Assembly: GCF_013363755.1 (NCBI RefSeq)
Contig: NZ_CP054841.1
Coordinates: 62,001 to 126,000 of the forward strand
Source: Comamonas antarctica
GTDB taxonomy: Bacteria; Pseudomonadota; Gammaproteobacteria; Burkholderiales; Burkholderiaceae_C
Direction: 5' to 3'
DNA: 64,000 bases
Made by a program: the position numbers and the translations under genes. Position 1 is the stretch's first letter, and every line of letters starts with the position of its first letter. Under the pieces are notes generated by a model. The model was not told the DNA's origin. It worked only from the letters and a program-made list of their open reading frames with translations, and did no database searches. Positions 56,483 through 64,000 of this stretch are shown in pieces.

Positions 56483-59400
56483 TTATTCAGCAGGGCCGCG
56501 CGGCGCGGCCAGCACGGGATGGGCATTGGCGCCGGAGCCCGCGGGCCCGGCCTGCGGGTGCTGCAGCAGCGGCCGGTTGCCGGCCATGCGCCGCAGCAGC
56601 ACATAGAACACCGGCGTGAGGAACAGGCCGAAGGCCGTGACGCCGATCATTCCAAAGAACACCGCCACGCCCATCGCGCTGCGCATCTCGGCGCCCGCGC
56701 CCGTGGCCAGCACCAGGGGCAGCACGCCCATGACAAACGCCAGCGAGGTCATCAGGATGGGCCGCAGCCGCAGCCGGCTGGCCTCGATGGCCGCCTGCAC
56801 GGGCGTGCGCCCGGCAAATTCGAGCTCGCGCGCGAACTCGACGATCAGGATGGCGTTCTTCGCCGACAGGCCCACGAGCACGATCAGCCCGATCTGCGTG
56901 AACACGTTGTTGTCGCCGCCGCTGAGCCAGACCCCGGTCATGGCCGCGAGCAAGCCCATGGGCACGATCAGGATGATGGCAATCGGCAGCGTGAGGCTTT
57001 CATACTGCGCGGCCAGCACCAGGAACACCAGCAGGATGGCCAGCGGGAACACCAGCAGCGCGGAGTTGCCGGCCAGGATCTCCTGGTAGGTCAGCTCGGT
57101 CCATTCAAAGCCGATGCCCTGGGGCAGCGTCTCGTCGGCCACGCGTTCGATCGCGGCCTGGGCCTGGCCCGAGGAGAAGCCGGGCGCAGGCCCGCCGCTG
57201 ACGTCGGCCGACAGGAAACCGTTGTAGCGCATCGCGCGCTCGGGGCCGAAACTCGGCTCGAGCTTCATCAACGCCGACAGCGGCACCATCTGGCCCGTGC
57301 TCGAGCGCACCTGCAACAGGCCCACGTCCTCGGCGCGCGCGCGAAACGCCGCATCGGCCTGCACGCGCACGCTGTAGGTACGGCCGAACTGGTTGAAGTC
57401 GTTGGCGTACAGGCTGCCCAGATAGATCTGCAGCGTCTCGAAGATGTCCGTGACCGGAACGCCCAGCTGGCGCGCCTTGGTGCGGTCGATATTCGCGTAG
57501 AGCTGCGGCACGTTGACCTGCCAGCTGGTGAACAGGCCGGCGAGTTCGGGCGTCTGGTAGGCCTTGGCCATGAAGGCCTTGACGGCCGCGTCCATGGCTT
57601 CATAGCCCAGCGAGGCACGGTCTTCGATCTGCAGCTTGAAGCCGCCGGTCGTGCCCAGGCCGGCCACGGGCGGCGGCGGGAACAGCGCGATGAAGGCTTC
57701 CTGGATGCTGCCAAAGGCCTGGTTCAGTTGCCCGGCCACGGCCGCGCCGCTCTGGTCGGCGCGCGTGCGCTCGGCAAACGGCTTGAGCGTGACGAACACC
57801 ACGCCCGAGTTCGAGCTGTTGGTGAAGCCATTGATCGACAGGCCGGTGAACGCCAGCGCGTCCTCGACGTTCGGGTTCTGCTTGACGATCTCGCCCATGC
57901 GGCGAATCACTTCATCGGTGCGGTCCAGCGTCGCGCCATCGGGCAACTGCGCAAAGCCCACCAGGTATTGCTTGTCCTGCGCCGGCACGAAGCCGCCGGG
58001 CACCAGCTTGAACAGGCCCCAGGTCGCGCCGACCAGCGCCAGATAGATCACCAGCATCAGCGCCTTGCGGCCGATCACGCGCTGCACGCCGCCGCTGTAG
58101 GCATCCGAGCCGCGCTGGAACAGCCGGTTGAAGCGTCGGAAGAAGCCGCCCAGCACGCGGTCCATGCCGCGCGTGAGCGCGTCCTTGGGCGCATCGTGGC
58201 CCTTGAGCAGCAGCGCGCTGAGCGCGGGCGCGAGCGTCAGCGAGTTGATCGCTGAAATCACCGTGGAGATCGCGATGGTCACCGCGAACTGGCGGTAGAA
58301 CTGGCCCGTGAGCCCGCTGATGAAGGCCAGCGGCACGAACACCGCGACCAGCACCAAGGCAATCGCAATGATCGGGCCCGACACCTCGCGCATCGCGCGG
58401 TAGGTGGCTTCGCGCGGCGACAGGCCGGTCTCGATATTGCGCTCGACGTTTTCCACGACCACGATGGCGTCGTCGACCACGATGCCGATGGCCAGCACCA
58501 AGCCGAACAGGCTCAGCGCGTTGATCGAGAAGCCCAGCAGGTGCAGCACGGCAAAGGTGCCGACCACCGACACCGGCACGGCCAGCAGCGGAATGATCGA
58601 GGCGCGCCAGGTCTGCAGGAACAGCACCACCACCAGCACCACCAGCGCCACGGCTTCGAGCAGCGTGGTGATCACCGACTTGATCGAGGCGCGCACGAAC
58701 TGCGTCGGGTCGTAGGCAATGCGGAACTCCACGCCTTCGGGCATGTTCTTTTGCAGCTCGGCCATGGTGGCGCGCACATTCGCCGAGATGTCGAGCGCGT
58801 TCGAGCCCGGTGCCTGGAACACGCCCATGCCCACCGCGGGCTCGTTGTTGAGCAGCGAGCGCAGCGCGTAATCGGCCGCGCCGAGTTCGAGCCGCGCGAC
58901 ATCGCGCAGCCGCGTCACCGCGCCGTCGGCGCCCGACTTGACGATGATGTCGCCGAACTCCTCCTCGGTCTGCAGCCGGCCCTGGGCGTTGATCGACAGC
59001 TGCATGTCCACGCCGGGCAGGCCGGGCGAGGCGCCGACCACGCCGGCCGCGGCCTGCACGTTCTGGCCGCGGATGGCAGCCACGACATCGGCCGCCGACA
59101 GGCCGCGCTGCGCGATCTTCTGCGGGTCGAGCCAGGCGCGCATGGCATAGTCGCCGCCGCCGAAGATCTGCACCTGGCCGACGCCGGGAATGCGCGCGAG
59201 CCGGTCCTTGACGTTGAGCACCGCGTAGTTGCGCAGGTAGTCGATGTCATAGCGGCCGTTGGGCGAGGCCATGTGCACGACCATGGTCAGGTCGGGCGCG
59301 CTCTTGATGGTGGTGATGCCGAGCCGGCGCACCTCCTCGGGCAGGCGCGGCTCGGCCTGCGAGACGCGGTTTTGCACCAGCTGCTGCGCCTTGTCGGGGT

Positions 59401-59701
59401 CGGTGCCGAGCGCGAACGTCACGGTGAGCGTCATCACGCCATCGGTCGTCGCCTGGCTGCCCATGTAGAGCATGCCTTCGACGCCGTTGATCGATTCCTC
59501 GAGCGGCGTGGCGACGGTCTCGGCAATCACCTTGGGGTTGGCGCCCGGGTACTGGGCGCGCACCACCACCGACGGCGGCGCGACATCGGGATACTCCGAG
59601 ATCGGCAGCGCGCGCAAGGCGATCAGGCCGGCCAGGAAGATCAGCACCGACAGCACGCCGGCAAAGATCGGTCGGTCGATGAAAAAGCGGGAAAGATTCA
59701 T
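56483..59701 (-). CDS. RND multidrug efflux transporter, HAE-1 family (MexF/AcrB-like)
   Basis: A 1072-residue inner-membrane proton antiporter. It begins MNLSRFFIDRPIFAGVLSV, has the proton-relay Asp pair in GIVVDDAIVVVENVERN and the relay Lys in LVGLSAKNAILIVEFA. Two large periplasmic porter loops and twelve helices are evident, and the length fits MexF-type pumps. DRTKARQLGVPVTDIFETLQ is the conserved docking-domain stretch. It lies 26 bases after the adaptor gene and 13 before the channel gene, so the operon encodes a full tripartite pump. Confidence 0.96.
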   Translation of the reverse strand: MNLSRFFIDRPIFAGVLSVLIFLAGLIALRALPISEYPDVAPPSVVVRAQYPGANPKVIAETVATPLEESINGVEGMLYMGSQATTDGVMTLTVTFALGTDPDKAQQLVQNRVSQAEPRLPEEVRRLGITTIKSAPDLTMVVHMASPNGRYDIDYLRNYAVLNVKDRLARIPGVGQVQIFGGGDYAMRAWLDPQKIAQRGLSAADVVAAIRGQNVQAAAGVVGASPGLPGVDMQLSINAQGRLQTEEEFGDIIVKSGADGAVTRLRDVARLELGAADYALRSLLNNEPAVGMGVFQAPGSNALDISANVRATMAELQKNMPEGVEFRIAYDPTQFVRASIKSVITTLLEAVALVVLVVVLFLQTWRASIIPLLAVPVSVVGTFAVLHLLGFSINALSLFGLVLAIGIVVDDAIVVVENVERNIETGLSPREATYRAMREVSGPIIAIALVLVAVFVPLAFISGLTGQFYRQFAVTIAISTVISAINSLTLAPALSALLLKGHDAPKDALTRGMDRVLGGFFRRFNRLFQRGSDAYSGGVQRVIGRKALMLVIYLALVGATWGLFKLVPGGFVPAQDKQYLVGFAQLPDGATLDRTDEVIRRMGEIVKQNPNVEDALAFTGLSINGFTNSSNSGVVFVTLKPFAERTRADQSGAAVAGQLNQAFGSIQEAFIALFPPPPVAGLGTTGGFKLQIEDRASLGYEAMDAAVKAFMAKAYQTPELAGLFTSWQVNVPQLYANIDRTKARQLGVPVTDIFETLQIYLGSLYANDFNQFGRTYSVRVQADAAFRARAEDVGLLQVRSSTGQMVPLSALMKLEPSFGPERAMRYNGFLSADVSGGPAPGFSSGQAQAAIERVADETLPQGIGFEWTELTYQEILAGNSALLVFPLAILLVFLVLAAQYESLTLPIAIILIVPMGLLAAMTGVWLSGGDNNVFTQIGLIVLVGLSAKNAILIVEFARELEFAGRTPVQAAIEASRLRLRPILMTSLAFVMGVLPLVLATGAGAEMRSAMGVAVFFGMIGVTAFGLFLTPVFYVLLRRMAGNRPLLQHPQAGPAGSGANAHPVLAAPRGPAE

Positions 59702-59727
59702 GGTGTTCTTCTGGTGGTTCAGCGCGT

Positions 59728-60933
59728 TCAGGCGGCTGGTGCCTTGGCGAGCATGGGCACGTCCTGGGCTTCAATGCGCGCGCCGGGACGCACGCGCTGC
59801 AAGCCGTTGACGACCACGCGCTCGCCGGCCTGGAGTCCCGAAGTGACGATGCGCAGGCCCTCGAAGGGCGCGCCCAGCTGCACCTCGCGGTACTCGGCGG
59901 TGTCGCCCGCGCCCACGACCATCACGTATTTCTTGTTCTGGTCGGTGCCGACCGCGCGTTCGCTGACCAGCACCGCCTGCGTGCTGCGCGCCTGGCCCAT
60001 GCGGATGCGCGCGAACTGGCCCGGCATCAGCGCGCCGTCGGCGTTGTCGAACACCGCGCGCACCCGCACCGTGCCGCTTTGCGCATCGACCTGGTTGTCG
60101 ATCAGCTGCAGCTGGCCGGTATGCGGCGTGCCGCCGGCCGTGCCCGTGCCCATCTGCACCGGAATGCGCTCGATGCGCGCGCGCCCGCCCGGCCCCGCGG
60201 CCAGGCCGTCCAGGGCCTTGACCACCACCTGCTCGTCGCTGTCGAAACTCGCATAGATCGGGCTCACCGACACCAGCGTGGTCAGCACCGGCGCGCCCGC
60301 GCCCGACGCCACCAGGTTGCCGACGGTGACTTCGACGCGGCCCGCGCGGCCCGCGATCGGCGCGCGCACCTCGGTGTATCCCAGGTTCAGGCGCGCGGTC
60401 TGCAGCGCCGCCTGCGCGGCGCGCAGGTTGGCATCGGCTTCGCGCTGCGCGTTCACGCGCTCGTCGTGTTCGCGCTGCGCAATCGCGCGCTCTTCCCACA
60501 GCCGCGTCGAGCGCTCCATTTCACTGCGGGTGTACGACAGCCGCGCCTGCGCGGCCACGACCTGGGCCTGCGCGCGGTCGACCTCGGCCGCGAACGGCGC
60601 CGGATCGACGCTGAACAGCAAGTCGCCCTTCTTCACCAGCGCGCCTTCGCGAAAGTGCACGGCCTGCACCGCGCCGGCCACGCGCGGGCGGATATCGACG
60701 CGCTGCACGGCTTCAAGCCGGCCCGAGAATTCGTCCCAGAGCGCGACGTCCTGCTGCACGACCTGGGCCACGGAGACGGGAATTGCCGGCGGCGCGGCCG
60801 GCGCACCCTCGGCGGCGCCCTGCGCGGAGGCTTGCAGGCCAAAGGCCGCGCCGCCCACGACCGCAATCGCGGCGGCGGCAATGGCGGCGGTGCGCCAGCG
60901 TTGCGGCAGGGAAGAAAGGAAATGCGGTTTCAT
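59728..60933 (-). CDS. RND periplasmic adaptor (MexE/AcrA-like membrane fusion protein)
   Basis: A 401-residue adaptor with an N-terminal membrane segment (AAIAAAAIAVVGGAAFGL) and no lipobox Cys. VALWDEFSGRLEAVQRVDIRPRV opens the lipoyl/barrel region, a coiled-coil hairpin follows (about 95-190), and LGYTEVRAPIAGRAGRVEVTVGN closes the lipoyl domain. EYREVQLGAPFEGLRIVTSGLQAGERVVVNGLQ is the membrane-proximal domain. It is the first gene of the RND operon; 165 bases separate it from the upstream pseudo-esterase gene. Confidence 0.95.
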   Translation of the reverse strand: MKPHFLSSLPQRWRTAAIAAAAIAVVGGAAFGLQASAQGAAEGAPAAPPAIPVSVAQVVQQDVALWDEFSGRLEAVQRVDIRPRVAGAVQAVHFREGALVKKGDLLFSVDPAPFAAEVDRAQAQVVAAQARLSYTRSEMERSTRLWEERAIAQREHDERVNAQREADANLRAAQAALQTARLNLGYTEVRAPIAGRAGRVEVTVGNLVASGAGAPVLTTLVSVSPIYASFDSDEQVVVKALDGLAAGPGGRARIERIPVQMGTGTAGGTPHTGQLQLIDNQVDAQSGTVRVRAVFDNADGALMPGQFARIRMGQARSTQAVLVSERAVGTDQNKKYVMVVGAGDTAEYREVQLGAPFEGLRIVTSGLQAGERVVVNGLQRVRPGARIEAQDVPMLAKAPAA

Positions 60934-61098
60934 GGTCGGTCTCTCAAGGTGAAGGCGCAGGCAGGCGGCGCTTTTGGACGCAACGCCGCCTTCCGGCGCA
61001 AAGGTCGGAAAACAAAAAGCAAAGGAAAATCGGGCGGCAACGGCTCCGCCAGCGCGCCTTGGCTGTGGCCAGGGCGCGGCGCCGTCAGGCAGCGGGAA

Positions 61099-61932
61099 TC
61101 AGGGTTTCAGCTCAGATCGACATCGCGTCGTGGCGAAAAAGCGCTGGAACTGCGCCTGCACCTCGTCGGCGCAGGGACAAGGCCGTGGATCGGGCTGCAG
61201 CAGCGCATCGGGCCATTGCCGGGCCTTGTCGAACACATGCCGCGCCACCTCCAGGCCCGCGCTCTCCAGCCGCGCCGCATAGGCCAGCGCCTCGTCGCGC
61301 ATCGGGTCGTCCTGGCCCACCAGCACCAGCGTCGGCGGCAGGCCCGCCAGGCGCTGCGCGGCGCTGGGCACGGCATAGGGATGCTGGGCATCGTGGGCCG
61401 AGCGCAGGAACAGGTGCCAGCCCTGCGCCCACTTGCAATCGGTGGCCGTGCCGGTGGCCGCGCGCAGCGAGGGCGTGCCCACGCAGGGATCGAGCATCGG
61501 CGACAGCAGGATCTGCCCGGCCAGCGGCGGATGGCGCTGGTCGCGCGCCATCATGCACACGCCGGCCGCGAGATTGCCGCCCGCCTCCTCGCCGGCCAGA
61601 TACACCGGCGCGCCCTTGCCCGCCAGACGCACGCGGTGGCGCCAGGCCCACTGCAGCACGCCATAGCCGATCTCCAGCGGCTGTGGAAACGGATGCTCGG
61701 GCGCCAGCGGATAGGCCACCGAAACCACGCGCGCACCCGCGGCGGCAAGCAGATGCGCCACCGTGCAGCCGCTGTCGAGCGAGCCGGAGATGAACGCCCC
61801 GCCGTGGAAGTGCACCACCAGCGGCAGGCAGTCGCCGGCCTTCTTGTGGCCGTAGGTGCGCACCGCGACCTGCTGGCCGGTGGCCAGGGCAATGACGTCG
61901 TCGGCGGGGCGATCGGGTGAAGGTGTGGGCAT
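61099..61932 (-). CDS. HSL/acetyl-esterase-like alpha/beta hydrolase lacking catalytic Ser
   Basis: A 277-residue protein of the hormone-sensitive-lipase family from ATG 61932. The oxyanion-hole motif VVHFHGGAFISGS is intact, but the nucleophile elbow, normally GDSAGG, reads GEEAGG, with Glu in place of Ser. The acid Asp is present in GQDDPMRDE, yet the expected His of the GMIHGF-type motif is missing (FDKARQWP). At least two triad residues are thus lost, which argues for a pseudo-enzyme, perhaps a ligand-binding protein. It lies upstream of the RND pump on the same strand and divergent from a LysR gene, so it may be regulated with the pump. Confidence 0.85.
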   Translation of the reverse strand: MPTPSPDRPADDVIALATGQQVAVRTYGHKKAGDCLPLVVHFHGGAFISGSLDSGCTVAHLLAAAGARVVSVAYPLAPEHPFPQPLEIGYGVLQWAWRHRVRLAGKGAPVYLAGEEAGGNLAAGVCMMARDQRHPPLAGQILLSPMLDPCVGTPSLRAATGTATDCKWAQGWHLFLRSAHDAQHPYAVPSAAQRLAGLPPTLVLVGQDDPMRDEALAYAARLESAGLEVARHVFDKARQWPDALLQPDPRPCPCADEVQAQFQRFFATTRCRSELKP

Positions 61933-62092
61933 GGTGTGGTCCGGACGCAAGCGTGGAGCCACAAATGTAAACGCTGGGGCAACGCCCACCAACCGCGCAA
62001 ATGCAGCCGCAGTGTTTCCAAAACCCGAACAATCAAGGCCTGGACCCCATGTCAGAATTCGTTACCCGCTGACCACCAACCCAGGAGAGCCC

Positions 62093-63007
62093 ATGGATCA
62101 GATACAAGCCATGCGCACCTTCGCGCGCGTGGTCGAGGCCGGCACCTTCACGCATGCAGCCGATTCGCTGCAGCTGCCCAAGGCCACCGTCACCAAGCAT
62201 GTGCAGGCGCTCGAGGAGCGGCTGCGCGTGAAGCTGCTCAACCGCACCACGCGCCGCGTCACCGTCACCACCGACGGCGCGGCGTACTACGACCGCGCCG
62301 TGCGCCTGCTCGCCGATTTCGACGACATGGAGGCCAGCATGACGCAGGCCCGCGCCACGCCGCGCGGTCGCCTGCGCGTCGATGTCGGCACCTCGGTGGC
62401 GCGCCTGCTGATCATTCCGCAGCTGGCCGACTTCCAGCAGCGCTATCCCGAGATCCAGATCGACCTGGGCGTGACCGACCGCACCATCGACCTGATCGGC
62501 GACAACGTCGACTGCGTGATCCGCGGCGGCGAGCTCAGCGACCAGTCGCTGGTGGCGCGGCGCATCGCCAACCTGGAGTTCATCACCGTCGCCACGCCCG
62601 ACTATCTCGCGCGCCATGGCACGCCCGCGCACCCGCTGGAGCTGGAATCGGGCCACCGCATCGTGACCTATTTCTCGCCGGTCTCGCAGCGCCGCTATCC
62701 GCTCGAGTTCCACCGCGATGGCGAAGTGATCGAGGTCGCCAACAACGCGCATCTCACGGTGAATGAAAGCAACGCCTATGTGCTGTCGGTCGTGGCCGGC
62801 CAGGGCATCGGCCAGATCACCACCTTGCAGGCGCAGCAGCACCTCGAGCGCGGCGAGCTGGTGGCGCTGCTGCCCGACTGGCCGCAGCCGCCGCTGCCGG
62901 TGTATGTGGTGTACCCGCCCAACCGCCACCTGAGCGCCAAGGTGCGCGCCTTCGTCGACTGGGCTGCCGAGCTGTTTGCCAGGCACCCGCTGCTGCAGCG
63001 CGGGTGA
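62093..63007 (+). CDS. LysR-type transcriptional regulator, probable regulator of RND locus
   Basis: A 304-residue LTTR of the CrgA/AaeR-like group. The helix-turn-helix includes GTFTHAADSLQLPKATVTKHVQALEERLRVKLLNRTTRRV, followed by the effector domain from about residue 90. The ATG at 62093 has AGGAG seven bases upstream, which decides the start. It is divergent, across 160 bases, from the pseudo-esterase gene that precedes the MFP-RND-OMF genes, an arrangement like mexT-mexEF-oprN. Control of the pump is inference. Confidence 0.94.
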   Translation: MDQIQAMRTFARVVEAGTFTHAADSLQLPKATVTKHVQALEERLRVKLLNRTTRRVTVTTDGAAYYDRAVRLLADFDDMEASMTQARATPRGRLRVDVGTSVARLLIIPQLADFQQRYPEIQIDLGVTDRTIDLIGDNVDCVIRGGELSDQSLVARRIANLEFITVATPDYLARHGTPAHPLELESGHRIVTYFSPVSQRRYPLEFHRDGEVIEVANNAHLTVNESNAYVLSVVAGQGIGQITTLQAQQHLERGELVALLPDWPQPPLPVYVVYPPNRHLSAKVRAFVDWAAELFARHPLLQRG

Positions 63008-63025
63008 GCGGCGCGTGGCAGCGGC

Positions 63026-64000
63026 CTAGCCGGGCAGGCCCAGAAACCGGAAGGGTTCGGCCGGCTGGAATGCCGGCGTGGCATTGCCGGCGTAGGGGTG
63101 GTCCTGGTTCGGGCCGAGATCGAGCTTGAGCACCCGGCCGCGCTCGGCGCTGAAATCCAGCGCCTTGAGATCGACCCAGAAGGTATTGGGCGTGAGCGCC
63201 GACTCGAAGAAATACAGTTGGCGCTGGTGATCGAACACCGTGCGCCAGCGCGTCGAGGAAATATTCGGTTCGTCCGGCGTGCTGATGCCGTAGGGCACCG
63301 AGACATTGCGGATCACGCTGAAGACACTGGCCAGCGCCTTGTTCGGATCGGGGTCCTTGGGCACGGCGTTGACATAGAACGCGGCGCGCGCAAAGCGGTC
63401 GGCGGCGCGGTTGGTGCCCGGCAGCATGGTGGTGCCGCCGATCTGCTGCCAATAGGCATTGAGCGCCAGCTGCTGCTCGAAATGCGGCGAATTGGTCATG
63501 ACCTGGTAGCTGCGGCTGTGGTGAATGACCTGCCGGCCGCCGATGTACTCGACGATCGCGCTGTCGCCGCCCGCATCCGACATCGACAGGTGCAGCGTGG
63601 TCAGGCGCCTCTCGCCAGGCACGTTGTCGGTGACCAGCGTGAACGGCTCGAGTTGCAGCGCGGCCACGGCCTCGGCCACGCTGGCAAAGTTGTCGAGCAC
63701 ATACTGCGCCCAGGCGGCAATGGTCAGGCCCGGCTTGCTGTTGGCATCGAAACGCGGGTATTCGGACTCGGCCAGCCACAGCAGATTGGCGTGCAGCCCG
63801 GCCTCGTTCACGCCATCGGTGGTCGAGACGTCATAGCCCGAGGTGACGAGACTGCCATAGCGCGAGGTCCAGCGCAGCGAATTCGGACCCGCCTCGCCGC
63901 TGCGCTGCATGCCGCGCGGCAGCACCCAGAGATTGCTGGTGATGTCGCTTTTCCAATCCATCGAGCGCGCCGTGATGACCTGGCCTGCGGCGCCGTGGTA
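63026..64000 (-). CDS. choloylglycine hydrolase / penicillin acylase-like Ntn hydrolase, 3' part
   Basis: The frame stays open to the window edge, so the N-terminus is outside. The visible 324 residues begin VITARSMDWKSDITSNLWVLPRG, which matches the start of the linear amide C-N hydrolase (cholylglycine hydrolase) family just after the catalytic N-terminal Cys. Further family segments are TDGVNEAGLHANLLWL and VMTNSPHFEQQL (the conserved Asn region), and later TNRAADRFARA with an expected catalytic Arg. It likely hydrolyses an amide such as an acyl-homoserine lactone, bile salt or penicillin V; which one is undecidable. It converges on the LysR gene. Confidence 0.9.
   Translation of the reverse strand, partial: YHGAAGQVITARSMDWKSDITSNLWVLPRGMQRSGEAGPNSLRWTSRYGSLVTSGYDVSTTDGVNEAGLHANLLWLAESEYPRFDANSKPGLTIAAWAQYVLDNFASVAEAVAALQLEPFTLVTDNVPGERRLTTLHLSMSDAGGDSAIVEYIGGRQVIHHSRSYQVMTNSPHFEQQLALNAYWQQIGGTTMLPGTNRAADRFARAAFYVNAVPKDPDPNKALASVFSVIRNVSVPYGISTPDEPNISSTRWRTVFDHQRQLYFFESALTPNTFWVDLKALDFSAERGRVLKLDLGPNQDHPYAGNATPAFQPAEPFRFLGLPG

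Overview
The window reads as one contiguous stretch of a high-GC, gene-dense Gram-negative chromosome. Several Bug/TctC-type periplasmic binding proteins (a family greatly expanded in Burkholderiales), an OprD-type porin, a pseudoazurin, CaiB-linked acyl-CoA catabolism, MexEF- and EmrAB-type efflux and a two-partner-secretion haemagglutinin point to a betaproteobacterium, most likely Comamonadaceae or a close relative. No rRNA, tRNA, CRISPR array, transposase or phage gene was found. Naming of the organism is inference from gene content only.

Layout. 1-2932: end of an alpha/beta hydrolase, a GNAT acetyltransferase, a VOC protein and an Ada-type regulator/methyltransferase whose N-terminal zinc cysteines are mostly gone. 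2920-7875 (minus): a cobalamin-riboswitch-led run of btuF-btuC-btuD followed, without a gap, by a pseudoazurin and an OprD-like porin. 7979-15454 (plus): a GNAT gene, a second cobalamin riboswitch, then cobW-cobN and a chlI/VWA chelatase pair that overlap in two frames across a textbook -1 frameshift signal. Together these two halves form a cobalamin uptake plus cobalt-insertion locus. 15646-20480: membrane PQQ dehydrogenase and a Fur-box-preceded siderophore receptor. 20489-23861 (minus): Bug protein, PaaI-type thioesterase, methyl-accepting chemotaxis protein.

24136-36131 (minus) looks like one ten-gene catabolic operon: FadB-like multifunctional enzyme, thiolase, two acyl-CoA dehydrogenases, enoyl-CoA hydratase/isomerase, CaiB-type CoA-transferase, Bug protein, EtfB, EtfA, second Bug protein, then a terminator. 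The gene set resembles the pim (pimeloyl-CoA / dicarboxylate beta-oxidation) cluster, with a CoA-transferase and binding proteins where a CoA ligase would be expected. A divergent LysR gene with a perfect 15-bp palindrome in the shared promoter region is its probable regulator.

37301-45619: a two-partner secretion system, an exoprotein with ESPR signal, TPS domain, GLUG motifs and eleven exact-length 90-residue YDG repeats, followed by its TpsB transporter; a TetR gene follows. 46212-52609: Bcr/CflA-type MFS pump, and a MarR-OMF-EmrA-EmrB efflux operon. 52619-54451: an orphan ABC exporter with an AT-rich membrane half, flanked on its other side by a frameshifted relic of an emrB gene. 54515-60933: PRC-barrel protein and a minus-strand RND tripartite pump (OMF-RND-MFP). 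61099-64000: an HSL-family hydrolase that has lost its catalytic serine, a divergent LysR, and the end of a choloylglycine-hydrolase-like enzyme running off the window.

The most notable points are the -1 frameshift site in the chelatase gene, the redox/porin genes hitched to the B12-uptake operon, the degenerate Ada, the mosaic YDG repeat array, and the emrB relic beside the ABC exporter.
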